Source: DASXTW01 sp046726275 (GTDB taxonomy: Bacteria > Actinomycetota > UBA4738). Taken from it: a DNA stretch of 13,389 bases. A program made the translations under genes and the position numbers. The stretch is taken from positions 1 through 13,389 of the forward strand of contig JBKPAF010000033.1 in NCBI GenBank assembly GCA_046726275.1, given 5' to 3'. Shown piece after piece: positions 1-6,563 of this stretch (positions are counted from its first letter, which is position 1; every line of letters starts with the position of its first letter). The notes under the pieces were generated by a model, which ran no database searches, was not told where the DNA came from, and saw only the letters and a list, made by a program, of their open reading frames with translations.

Positions 1-193
1 TGTCATGGAACACCTGGCCGGCCCTCGCGTTTGCCGTGTTGATCCCGTGAAGAGCTGCATCGGCGGCTGTTACGAATACCACGTCACCCTCGCCGGGCAC
101 GTTGCAGATCCATTTCACACTGGCCTCCGCAGGAGTAGCCAGCATTAGAGTCAACGTGACAGCTCCAAGAAACGCCCTAACAACCTTCTTCAT
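1..193 (-). CDS. N-terminal part of an unknown exported protein (3' end outside window)
   Basis: An open frame starts at an ATG at 193-191 and runs off the left edge, giving 64 codons. The start is preceded by a strong purine-rich ribosome binding site, GGAGGGGAGG, on the minus strand at about 200-209. The protein opens with MKKVVR, a hydrophobic stretch, and an AEA-type signal peptidase I site at about residues 22-24 (TPAEA followed by SVKW), so it is very probably secreted. The mature part begins with a Trp-Ile-Cys segment and then VPGEGDVVFVTAADAALHG, which I do not recognise. There is an in-frame ATG six codons upstream, but the ribosome binding site overlaps that stretch, so the start at 193 is preferred. 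Because most of the protein is missing, no function is assigned. The export signal is seen directly; the identity is open. Confidence 0.72.
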   Translation of the reverse strand, partial: MKKVVRAFLGAVTLTLMLATPAEASVKWICNVPGEGDVVFVTAADAALHGINTANARAGQVFHD

Positions 194-917
194 CGCCAGC
201 CTCCCCTCCATTCGCTCGCTCACCGAAGAGCTCGATTGGCCTCGTCCGCACCTCCTTTCGGACCTTCTAACGCTTCCGGCGAAGTATGTCTCCAGCAGGT
301 AAGCAGTCGGAATCATCCAGGGGACGTAGTTTGAGTGCTGCCCACGCTTGGGTCGGCGTGGAAACCCTATCCGTCTCCAAGATCCAGCTCGGCCCGACGC
401 GACTCGAGGACGACGCTAGGGCGCGGTAACGAGTCAGCAGCAGGTTCCCGCACTAGCCCGGGGACCGCGTTGTAGTGGTTGGCTAGGGGAACGAGCGAAG
501 GCCTGGCGCGAGCAGCTTCCGCTGTTGCCGATGGAGCTCGCCTTCCATCAGGTGCAACCCTGGGAGTTCGTGCGGGGGAAGTGCGGGACGCCGAGGCTGA
601 AAATCCCGGTGGCGTCGTACAAGCCCTTCCCTGATGTGCTCGGGCGATCCAGGACCCAAACGGCCGTTCCGTCCGAAGTCATACCGGCGGACGGTTACAG
701 CAGCGACGTTTCCTCCACCACTACCGGAGACCGGGGTACCAGCTCGTCGGCGCATCGTCGGCACAAGTCCCGCACCCTCCGCGTTCGGTAGCGGCTCGAG
801 TCCTTCAGGCTCCTCAACTCGGCTCGAAGCTCGTAACCCTCGCTTCTTGGAGTGGTGCGGCCGCAGCGATGCTCGCGTACGGTGTGCGTCAAGGAGGGAG
901 AGCGCTTGTGCTGGTAG
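194..917. other. Gene-poor stretch between exported protein and tRNA-Asn
   Basis: This 724-base stretch has only short open frames on both strands, without ribosome binding sites or recognisable products. The one readable signal is a minus-strand cytochrome P450-like fragment at about 486-700, described separately. The part at 194-485 holds the leader of the exported protein, including an unused AAAGGAGGT at 250-258. The part at about 708-917 holds nothing I can name. I saw no integrase, transposase, inverted terminal repeats or second copy of the tRNA 3' end. It reads as decayed former coding DNA next to a tRNA gene. Confidence 0.6.
486..700 (-). pseudogene. Degenerate cytochrome P450 fragment (N-terminal region through helix C)
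   Basis: On the minus strand the stretch from about 700 to 486 translates to RRYDFGRNGRLGP, then SPEHIREGLVRRHRDF, then GELHRQQRKLLAPG, ending at a TAG at 485-483. Known bacterial P450s near the N-terminus have a segment of the form RRYGD...RLGP...HIREVLV..H..F, followed by GE.HRRQR+L..P.F in helix C, where the Arg helps bind heme. Order, spacing and wording fit. The remaining roughly 350 residues, including the I-helix and the Cys heme-ligand motif, are absent from this window. The helix C end has LAPGLRSFP and then a stop, where an intact enzyme continues with AF/GF and further helices. There is no plausible start for an intact gene: the open frame runs upstream into the tRNA. I read it as a decayed remnant. 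The alternative is chance resemblance in a shadow frame. Confidence 0.5.
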
Positions 918-990
918 CTCCGGGGGTGGGACTCGAACCCACAACCTTGGGCTTAACAGGCCCCCGCTCTGCCGATTGAGCTACCCCGGA
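918..990 (-). tRNA. tRNA-Asn (anticodon GTT)
   Basis: The minus strand folds as a complete 73-base cloverleaf: acceptor TCCGGGG pairing with CCCCGGA, D stem GCTC/GAGC, anticodon loop CTGTTAA, a five-base variable loop and T arm GTGGG-TTCGAGT-CCCAC, with discriminator G. The anticodon GTT (positions 957-955 on the plus strand) reads asparagine codons AAC and AAU. CCA is not encoded and must be added after transcription. The outermost anticodon-stem pair appears to be G27-A43, a mismatch; the other four pairs are good. It is a single tRNA, transcribed away from the YtxH-like gene. Confidence 0.97.
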
Positions 991-1016
991 AAGTCGACCT
1001 GAACTGGCCGAAAGTC

Positions 1017-1025
1017 AGTCTATCA
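1017..1025 (-). promoter_or_regulatory. Candidate extended -10 for tRNA-Asn
   Basis: The minus strand reads TGATAGACT, an extended -10 (TGN followed by TANNNT), 26 bases upstream of the mature tRNA 5' end. That spacing suits a short 5' leader removed by RNase P. No convincing -35 is visible at the usual spacing, which is acceptable for an extended -10 promoter. This is a motif match only. Confidence 0.4.
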
Positions 1026-1107
1026 AGCGGTTCGGGCCGCCCTGGCCCGTTTCAACACGACACCGTCGGGGCAAGGAAACAGTGACACAGTTGGAAAGGA
1101 GAAGACG

Positions 1108-1455
1108 ATGGGCAAGGGCGCATTCGTGATCGGATTCGGCGTGGGATACGTCCTGGGGGCGAAGGCCGGCCGCCAGCGCTACGAGGAGATTCGCCGCTGG
1201 TGGGGTGAGTTCACAGGATCCCCCACGGTCCAGAGGGCAACCGAGCGCACCAAGGCTGTGGCGGCCGACGCATCCAAGCGAGGGCTCGAGGTCGTCCAGA
1301 CGGGCGTGGAGAAAGCGGGGAGCGCAGTGAAGTCCCGCCTTCAGAAGGACACCACCGAAACCATGGTCGATCCCCACGAGACCCAGGTGAGCACGTCGCC
1401 GGCTCGGAAGCCCGGGAGGGCGAATGACGCTCTGGGAGGGTCGACCAGGCCCTAG
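1108..1455 (+). CDS. Small YtxH-like membrane-anchored protein
   Basis: This 115-residue protein starts at an ATG with a good ribosome binding site (AAGGAG at 1096-1101, six bases before the start). Residues about 4-20 form a Gly-rich hydrophobic segment, FVIGFGVGYVLGAKAGRQRY, in the style of YtxH-family proteins: a glycine-zipper membrane anchor followed at once by a basic, Tyr/Arg-rich turn. Residues about 25-90 are charged and Ala-rich, likely amphipathic helix (VQRATERTKAVAADASKRG), and the last 25 residues are Pro/Ser/Gly-rich and probably disordered. YtxH-like proteins are associated with stress responses in Gram-positive bacteria, but their biochemical role is unclear. It is the only clear plus-strand gene. 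It lies divergent from tRNA-Asn and convergent with rpoD, and its stop codon (1453-1455) directly abuts the rpoD stop. Assignment to the family is by pattern, not search. Confidence 0.8.
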   Translation: MGKGAFVIGFGVGYVLGAKAGRQRYEEIRRWWGEFTGSPTVQRATERTKAVAADASKRGLEVVQTGVEKAGSAVKSRLQKDTTETMVDPHETQVSTSPARKPGRANDALGGSTRP

Positions 1456-2826
1456 CTATTCCAGATAGTCGCGCAGTTTCTGAGACCGCGAGGGGTGTCG
1501 GAGCTTCGACAGCGTCTTCGACTCGATCTGACGGATCCGCTCCCGGGTAACTCCGAATTCCCGACCGACCTCTTCCAGCGTGCGGGGGTGGCCGTCCAGG
1601 AGGCCGAATCTCAACTGGATGACCTTCTTCTCCCGCTCGGACAGCGTGTGGAGCACGGATTCCAGCTGCTCCTGGAGCAGGATGAAGCTGGCGGCATCGA
1701 TCGGCACGATGGCCTCCGAGTCTTCGATGAAGTCTCCGAGGTGGGAGTCCTCCTCTTCGCCGATCGGCGTCTCCAGGGAGACTGGCTCCTGAGACACCTT
1801 GAGGATCTCGCGAACCTTCTCGGCCGCGACGCCCATCTGCTGGCCGATCTCTTCGGGAAGCGGCTCCCGCCCCAGATCCTGGAGGAGTTGCCGTTGTACC
1901 CGAACGAGCTTGTTGATCGTTTCGACCATGTGCACCGGGATCCGGATCGTCCGGGCCTGGTCGGCGATGGCTCGGGTGATCGCCTGACGGATCCACCAGG
2001 TCGCGTAGGTGGAGAACTTGAAGCCCTTGGAGTAGGCGAACTTCTCCACCGCTCGGATGAGCCCCAGGTTGCCTTCCTGGATGAGATCCAGGAACAGCAT
2101 CCCTCGCCCCACGTACCGCTTGGCGATCGAGACGACCAGCCTGAGGTTCGCCTCGATCAGCTTCTTCTTCGCGAGCTGACCGTCCCGCTCCACCCGGCGG
2201 AGGAAGTCGATCGTCTCCCCGCGCGTCTTGGCCCGGTATGACCGATTCACCTTCTCCCGGCCGATCCCCTCGTGGCGGAGGCGCTTCTCCGGGTCGAGCT
2301 GGTGTTCGCGGATCCGGACCACCGAGTCCACGACCCTCCGGAACTGCTTCTGGTCGACCTTCGCTGTGCCATCGAGCGAGATCAGGAGGGCGGTGGCGAA
2401 CTCGCCTCCCTCGATCCGCATGGCCAGGTCCACCTCCTGGGCGGCGGTGAGAAGGGGAACCTTGCCGATCTCCTTGAGATACATGCGTACGGGGTCATTG
2501 GTCGGGGCTTTGAGCAGCTCGTCGTCGCGGGGCAGACGGATCCCGACCATCTCCCCCTCGCTCTCCGACTCCTCGCCGGGGACCTCGATCACCTCGATCC
2601 CCTCTTGGCGCAGGTGCTCCTCGACCTGGGTCAGGAACTCCTCGACCTGCTCCGGAGTGAGGTCCTCGACCGGGAGTCCCTCCAGAACGTCTTCGGAGGT
2701 GACGAAGCCACCGCGTTCCCGGCCGCGGGCAACGATGACCTCCTTGGCCTCGTCGATGCTTATGGTCTGGACTGGATCGGGAACGACTTCCTCGATCGAG
2801 TCCTCAGCGATGGGATCTTCTGTCAT
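1456..2826 (-). CDS. rpoD: Primary RNA polymerase sigma factor RpoD/SigA
   Basis: This 456-residue protein is the housekeeping sigma-70 factor that directs RNA polymerase to most promoters. An acidic region 1.1-like domain spans about residues 20-85. Region 1.2 follows at about 107-140 (DPVRMYLKEIG). Region 2 is at about 218-292 and contains the core-binding and -10-recognising stretches ANLRLVVSIAKRYVGRGM, FLDLIQEGNLGL and STYATWWIRQAITRAI. Region 3 is at about 293-370 (IRIPVHMVE), and region 4 at about 385-456 includes the -35-binding helix-turn-helix GVTRERIRQIESKTLSKLRH. A charged stretch of about 65 residues between regions 1.2 and 2.1 (about 150-215) looks longer than in typical actinobacterial SigA. 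The gene lies 130 bases after dnaG, recalling the dnaG-rpoD neighbourhood known in other bacteria. The ATG at 2826 has no clear ribosome binding site; its first bases overlap the stop of an 17-codon upstream frame. Confidence 0.97.
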   Translation of the reverse strand: MTEDPIAEDSIEEVVPDPVQTISIDEAKEVIVARGRERGGFVTSEDVLEGLPVEDLTPEQVEEFLTQVEEHLRQEGIEVIEVPGEESESEGEMVGIRLPRDDELLKAPTNDPVRMYLKEIGKVPLLTAAQEVDLAMRIEGGEFATALLISLDGTAKVDQKQFRRVVDSVVRIREHQLDPEKRLRHEGIGREKVNRSYRAKTRGETIDFLRRVERDGQLAKKKLIEANLRLVVSIAKRYVGRGMLFLDLIQEGNLGLIRAVEKFAYSKGFKFSTYATWWIRQAITRAIADQARTIRIPVHMVETINKLVRVQRQLLQDLGREPLPEEIGQQMGVAAEKVREILKVSQEPVSLETPIGEEEDSHLGDFIEDSEAIVPIDAASFILLQEQLESVLHTLSEREKKVIQLRFGLLDGHPRTLEEVGREFGVTRERIRQIESKTLSKLRHPSRSQKLRDYLE

Positions 2827-2876
2827 GAGGTCAGCGAGACTGTCGGCGAAGCTGTCTGCGGGCGTTCCGAAGTCAT
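2823..2876 (-). CDS. Possible 17-residue leader peptide overlapping the rpoD start
   Basis: A short frame starts at the ATG at 2876-2874 and encodes MTSERPQTASPTVSLTS. Its stop TGA (2825-2823) overlaps the rpoD ATG as ATGA. rpoD itself lacks a visible ribosome binding site, so translation of this frame could deliver ribosomes to the rpoD start by termination-reinitiation. The leader frame also lacks a good ribosome binding site, which weakens the case. It is not rich in any one amino acid, so classical attenuation is unlikely. It may be chance. Confidence 0.25.
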   Translation of the reverse strand: MTSERPQTASPTVSLTS

Positions 2877-2935
2877 GGCGTCGTTCGCATCAGGATGCCT
2901 GACAGTTTCCCAGATCATTCGGCTCGTGCCCCGTC

Positions 2936-2949
2936 CCGGGCAGGCCCGG
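2936..2949. repeat. Inverted repeat just after the dnaG stop
   Basis: CCGGGC and GCCCGG flank a two-base AG centre, seven bases after the dnaG stop codon on the transcribed strand. There is no run of T after it, so it is not a standard intrinsic terminator. It could be an RNA processing or pausing hairpin between dnaG and rpoD, or a protein-binding palindrome. Confidence 0.35.
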
Positions 2950-2956
2950 TGAGAAA

Positions 2957-4804
2957 TTACCGAGGCAAGGGTAAGTCGGGACCCTCACCAATGGCCCGAA
3001 GCCGGCGCCGAGCTCCTTCCAACCTGACGAATTGCTCGTAGAGGGCCTCGTAATCGTCGGAGGCCTTGAGCGGGTTCAGACGCTCCAATCGTTTGCGGAT
3101 ATCTTCCGACTGGCGTCTCAGGGCGAACTCCTCCAGGCGCAGGTAGACCTGATCGACGTACTCCGTCGTGACGTCCCCGACGATGGTAGGGGGCTCGACC
3201 GCCAGGGCGGCGATCAGCTTCCCGATCTGCTCACCCCGGCTCCGAGCTTGGGCCATCTCCACCAGCGCGGCTGGGCCGGCTCCCGCCCCCGAGCGGATCA
3301 GCTCGAAACAGGCTCGATAGCCGGACGTGGCGAAATGCTCGGGGGTCAGCCGCGAGAGCAGACCCTCGCACAGCTCCTGCGCCTGGAGGAGGAGCTTCAG
3401 GGTCTCCCGCTCGACCTTCTGTGACGGAGGGATCCGCGCGGCCCTGTGGGCCTCTTCCTGCTCGCTACCACCCACGATGGCCTGGAGCTCGAACAGCACG
3501 GCATTCTCGCTGACCGTGGTGCGGCCCACCTTGTCGGCGGTGAGGACCGCGTATTTCTCCCGCAGAACGGGGTCCCCGATCCGCTGGAGGATCCGGTCGA
3601 TGACCTCACGGACCGCTCGCATCTGGCCTTCGGGCGAGGTGAGGTCCCTGCCGAGCAGCACCCGATCGATCATGAATTCGATCAGGGGAACCGCTCGTTC
3701 GGCCAGGGCCTCGAGCTGCTCACTCGCCTCGGCCCCCAGGGCGAGGACCAGGTCTGCCGGGTCCTTTCCCTCAGGCAGGACGAGCACCGCGAGCTCAACC
3801 GGGTGATGCTCGAAGAACTGGAACGCGCGCTCGGCTGCCCTGGCCCCCGCCTCGTCCGAGTCGAAGGCCAGGACGACCTTGTCGCTGAACCTCGACAGGA
3901 GTCGCACGTGTTCCTCTCCCAGGGCGGTCCCGCACGTGGCCACGGCGGTCGGAATCCCAGCCTGGTCCAGGGCGATCACGTCCGTGTAGCCCTCGACGAG
4001 GAACGCCCGACCGCGCTGGGTGATCTCCGCCTTGGCCCGGTTGAGGTTATAGAGCAGGGTGCTCTTATGGTAGATCGAGGTCTCGGGCGAGTTCACGTAC
4101 TTCGCGGCGTTGGGTGGCGCACTCGCCCCTGCCAGGAGCCTTCCCCCGAATCCGACGGGGTGCCCGGCGAGATCGTGGATGGGAAACACCACCCTGCCCC
4201 GGAACCGGTCGCGGAGCCCCCCGCCGGCGTCCTTTGCCACCAGCCCTGACTCCACCAGCAGTTCCGGGGCGAAGCTGCGAGACAACCGCTTCAGGAGGAA
4301 ATCGGGATACCCGGGGGCGTAGCCGATCCCGAACTTCTGCACGCTCTCGGCTGAAATCCCTCGGGCGGCCAGGTAGGCCCTCGCCTCGGAGGCTTCGCGG
4401 CCTTCGAGAAGCATTTGGTGGAAGAGTCCGGCTGCGTCGGCGATGGATCGGTGGAGGGCTTGACGGCGACCCGCCAGTCGGCGATCGGCGGGTGACTGGC
4501 CCTCGTACCGGAGCGTGATCCCCGACGGGCCGGCCAGTCGCTCCACCGACTCCACGAAGGACAGGTTCTCGACCTTCTGTAGGAACTTGAAGACATTTCC
4601 TCCCTCGCCGCACCCGAAGCAGTAATAGACCTGCTTGGTGGGGCTGACCGACAGGGACGGCGTCTTTTCAGCATGAAAGGGGCACAGGCCGACCATGGAG
4701 TCGCGTCCGGCCTTCCGGAGCTGAAGGTGCTGGGAGATGACCTGGACGATGTCCGTTCGCTCTCGGACCGCGTCGACGTCTTCCTGGCGGATCCGACCTC
4801 CCAT
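2957..4804 (-). CDS. dnaG: DNA primase DnaG
   Basis: This 615-residue primase makes the short RNA primers that start leading and lagging DNA strands at the replication fork, working with the replicative helicase. The N-terminal CHC2-type zinc domain is intact, with ligands C41, H44, C62 and C65 (CPFH then YCFGCG). The central RNA polymerase domain holds the basic RDRFRGRVVFPIHD stretch at about 198-211. The TOPRIM catalytic site follows, with E271 (EGYTD) and the metal-binding DSDEAG at 315-320, plus GKDPAD at 346-351. The C-terminal part (about 440-615) is the helical helicase-interacting region, as usual poorly conserved. The ATG at 4804 has a good ribosome binding site (GGAAGGAG about six bases upstream). 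It begins 24 bases after the dgt stop, so the two are probably co-transcribed. Length is normal for the family. Confidence 0.97.
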   Translation of the reverse strand: MGGRIRQEDVDAVRERTDIVQVISQHLQLRKAGRDSMVGLCPFHAEKTPSLSVSPTKQVYYCFGCGEGGNVFKFLQKVENLSFVESVERLAGPSGITLRYEGQSPADRRLAGRRQALHRSIADAAGLFHQMLLEGREASEARAYLAARGISAESVQKFGIGYAPGYPDFLLKRLSRSFAPELLVESGLVAKDAGGGLRDRFRGRVVFPIHDLAGHPVGFGGRLLAGASAPPNAAKYVNSPETSIYHKSTLLYNLNRAKAEITQRGRAFLVEGYTDVIALDQAGIPTAVATCGTALGEEHVRLLSRFSDKVVLAFDSDEAGARAAERAFQFFEHHPVELAVLVLPEGKDPADLVLALGAEASEQLEALAERAVPLIEFMIDRVLLGRDLTSPEGQMRAVREVIDRILQRIGDPVLREKYAVLTADKVGRTTVSENAVLFELQAIVGGSEQEEAHRAARIPPSQKVERETLKLLLQAQELCEGLLSRLTPEHFATSGYRACFELIRSGAGAGPAALVEMAQARSRGEQIGKLIAALAVEPPTIVGDVTTEYVDQVYLRLEEFALRRQSEDIRKRLERLNPLKASDDYEALYEQFVRLEGARRRLRAIGEGPDLPLPR

Positions 4805-4828
4805 AGTTGCTCCTTCCCTTCGTAACGC

Positions 4829-5842
4829 TTACAACAACCAGTCCTGGGGAAGGAAGAGCTGTTCGTAGGTGCGGAGGGCGAACCGGTCCGTCATCCCCGC
4901 GATGTAGTCGGCGACCTGCGTGGGCAGGTCATCCGGGGTGGCGCGGTACTCCGCCGGTACAGCTTCTGGGTGATCAAGGTAGTACGAGAACAGGGATCGG
5001 ACCAGCGCGATGGCCTTGCCCTGCTCGTCCGCGGCCTCCGGCCGCAGGTAGACCCGTTCGAACAGGAAGTCCCGTAGCTGATCGAGCGCCGACAGAACGG
5101 GTGGCGAGAGCCCGATCTCCCCCGCCTCCTCGCTTTCGCGGACCAGATCGTTCACCAGCGTATCGATCCGTTCCCCATGGGACGACCCGAGCACCCTTGT
5201 CGCCTCGGTCGGGAGATCTCCCTCGACGAGCAACCCCGCCCGCATGGCGTCGTCCACGTCGTGGTTCACGTAGGCGATCCGATCGGCGAACCTGGCCACC
5301 TGACCCTCGTGCGTCGACGGGAGCGGCATCGACCAGGTGTGGTTCAAGATGCCGTCCCGGACCTCCCAGGTCAGGTTAAGGCCTTTCCCGTCGAGCTCCA
5401 GGTGGTCCAGCACGCGCAGGCTCTGCTCGTTGTGCCGGAACGGCCGGCCCAGGAACGGCGTGAGCGCCTCCTCCCCCAGGTGCCCGAAAGGGGTATGCCC
5501 CAGGTCGTGCCCCAGGGCGATCGCCTCGGTCAGGTCCTCGTTCAACCTGAGGGCTCTGGCGGCGGTCCTCGCGATCTGGGCCACCTCGAGGGTATGGGTC
5601 AGTCGAACGCGGTAGTGGTCACCTTCGGGCGAGACGAAGACCTGCGTCTTGTGCTTGAGCCGGCGAAAGGCCTTCGAGTGGACGATGCGGTCGCGGTCCA
5701 GTTGAAAGGCTGCTCGGATCGGATCGGGCTCCTCTTCGCGCTCGCGGCCCTTCGTCTCGGAGGAGAGGGTCGCCCTGTCCGAGAGCGTCTGACGCTCGAT
5801 CTCCTCGGTGCGCTCTCGCGCGTTCAGGCTGGAAAACGGCAC
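4829..5842 (-). CDS. dgt: Deoxyguanosinetriphosphate triphosphohydrolase-like HD protein
   Basis: This 337-residue protein belongs to the HD-superfamily dNTP triphosphohydrolases, which split dNTPs (classically dGTP) into deoxynucleoside and triphosphate and so affect dNTP pools. Seen directly are the HSKAFRRLKHKTQVFV stretch (about 55-70), the RLTHTLEV segment with H83, the HD motif with H112 and D113 in GHDLGHTPFGH, and the late metal-ligand Asp D187 in ARFADRIAYVNHD. It is of the shorter actinobacterial dgt-like type, so true substrate preference is uncertain. The start is a GTG at 5842 without an evident ribosome binding site; the frame is open for 14 codons upstream back to the stop of the DUF218 gene but offers no other start. 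Translation may depend on coupling with that upstream gene. It sits directly upstream of dnaG, a sensible pairing of nucleotide control with priming. Confidence 0.93.
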   Translation of the reverse strand: MPFSSLNARERTEEIERQTLSDRATLSSETKGREREEEPDPIRAAFQLDRDRIVHSKAFRRLKHKTQVFVSPEGDHYRVRLTHTLEVAQIARTAARALRLNEDLTEAIALGHDLGHTPFGHLGEEALTPFLGRPFRHNEQSLRVLDHLELDGKGLNLTWEVRDGILNHTWSMPLPSTHEGQVARFADRIAYVNHDVDDAMRAGLLVEGDLPTEATRVLGSSHGERIDTLVNDLVRESEEAGEIGLSPPVLSALDQLRDFLFERVYLRPEAADEQGKAIALVRSLFSYYLDHPEAVPAEYRATPDDLPTQVADYIAGMTDRFALRTYEQLFLPQDWLL

Positions 5843-5884
5843 TTCGGGCTCAGGGTAGCACCTGCCTCGGACGTTCCCGCCGTC

Positions 5885-6493
5885 TCACTTGCCCATAACT
5901 CGGTAGAGGAGGTAGGCGAACGTTTCACGCGAGTAGCCGGAAAAGCGTGTCCATTGGCTTCTGGCCGCGGAATGCCAGGTCGCCGACACATAGGCCTGGA
6001 TGCCTAGATCGCGGGCCATCCTGCGGATGCGGAGGTTGTGCCAGGGGTCAGACACGAGGAACGCCGTCTTCATGTCTTGTTCCCTCATGTAGGAAGCCGC
6101 CGCCTTCAGGCTCTCCAGCGTGGTGTTCCCCACGGGCTCGGCCGAAACGTCCTGCTCGGGGAGCCCCTGGGCGACGAGCCACGACGCGCCCGCCTCCGCT
6201 TCAGTAGTCCGGTCCCCTGGCCTTTTCCCGCCCAGGACCAGAACCCTGTCCGAGAACCCCTTCCGGTAAAGGTTCGCGGCCTGACGCAGCCGGCCCTCGA
6301 ATGTCGAGGAAGGCCGGCCGTTGTACTGGGCCGCCCCCAGGACCAGGATCACGTCGGCCTCGCCAACACGACGGGCCTCGTCGACGTGGGCCGCGCGCCA
6401 AACGGCGACCCCAGCGGAGACGAGCAACCCGAGCAGGGTGACAAGAACGAGAGCCAGCGCTATCAGAAGGGGGTGGCGCCGTAGGAAGACCAC
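5885..6493 (-). CDS. YdcF/SanA-type DUF218 membrane protein
   Basis: This 202-residue protein has one N-terminal membrane segment at about residues 9-31 and then a DUF218 domain outside the membrane. Family marks are DVILVLGAAQYNGRPS (47-62), the FEGRLRQAANLYRKG segment (65-79), DRVLVLGG with GDRTTEAEA (82-102), LPEQDVSAEP with NTTLESLKAA (111-133), and FLVSDPWHNLRIRRMA (145-160). SanA and related proteins are linked to cell-envelope barrier function and sometimes vancomycin tolerance, but their chemistry is not settled. The start chosen is the GTG at 6493, because a TAGATT -10 box lies exactly six bases upstream and there is no ribosome binding site, which points to a leaderless message. It is 42 bases upstream of dgt and likely the first gene of the series through dnaG. 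Confidence 0.88.
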   Translation of the reverse strand: MVFLRRHPLLIALALVLVTLLGLLVSAGVAVWRAAHVDEARRVGEADVILVLGAAQYNGRPSSTFEGRLRQAANLYRKGFSDRVLVLGGKRPGDRTTEAEAGASWLVAQGLPEQDVSAEPVGNTTLESLKAAASYMREQDMKTAFLVSDPWHNLRIRRMARDLGIQAYVSATWHSAARSQWTRFSGYSRETFAYLLYRVMGK

Positions 6494-6499
6494 GGCACG

Positions 6500-6508
6500 A
6501 ATCTAGCA
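6500..6508 (-). promoter_or_regulatory. Candidate extended -10 for the DUF218-dgt-dnaG series
   Basis: The minus strand reads TGCTAGATT, an extended -10, ending six bases before the GTG start of the DUF218 gene. The usual distance from -10 box to transcription start would put +1 at or next to the start codon, giving a leaderless mRNA, a common arrangement in actinobacteria. No good -35 is visible. Confidence 0.5.
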
Positions 6509-6563
6509 ACAGCGATGACGGACAGCCCTAGCGAGATGTGTCCACCGAAGGACGTACCGCTGG

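Noticed and set aside
525..791. Plus-strand open frame of 88 codons
   Set aside because: No ribosome binding site and no recognisable product; it lies opposite the P450-like remnant.
787..802. GGCTCGAGTCC, similar to a tRNA T arm
   Set aside because: No matching acceptor, D or anticodon arms around it on either strand; not a second tRNA or a clear attachment-site copy.
483..944. Minus-strand open frame of 153 codons as an intact gene
   Set aside because: It starts inside the tRNA and only its last 70 or so residues resemble anything (P450). It is treated as a remnant, not a gene.
634..1002. Plus-strand open frame of 122 codons
   Set aside because: Its end is the reverse strand of tRNA-Asn read as protein (GGTRTHNLG...), a well-known false product; there is no ribosome binding site.
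1495..2952. Long plus-strand frames opposite rpoD
   Set aside because: They are mirror frames of a GC-rich gene with strong third-position bias; rpoD on the minus strand explains the region fully. The same holds for the long opposite-strand frames over dnaG, dgt and ppdK.
6540..6553. GTCC-ACCGAA-GGAC hairpin after the lipoprotein gene as a terminator
   Set aside because: Only four base pairs and no T-run follows on the transcribed strand.
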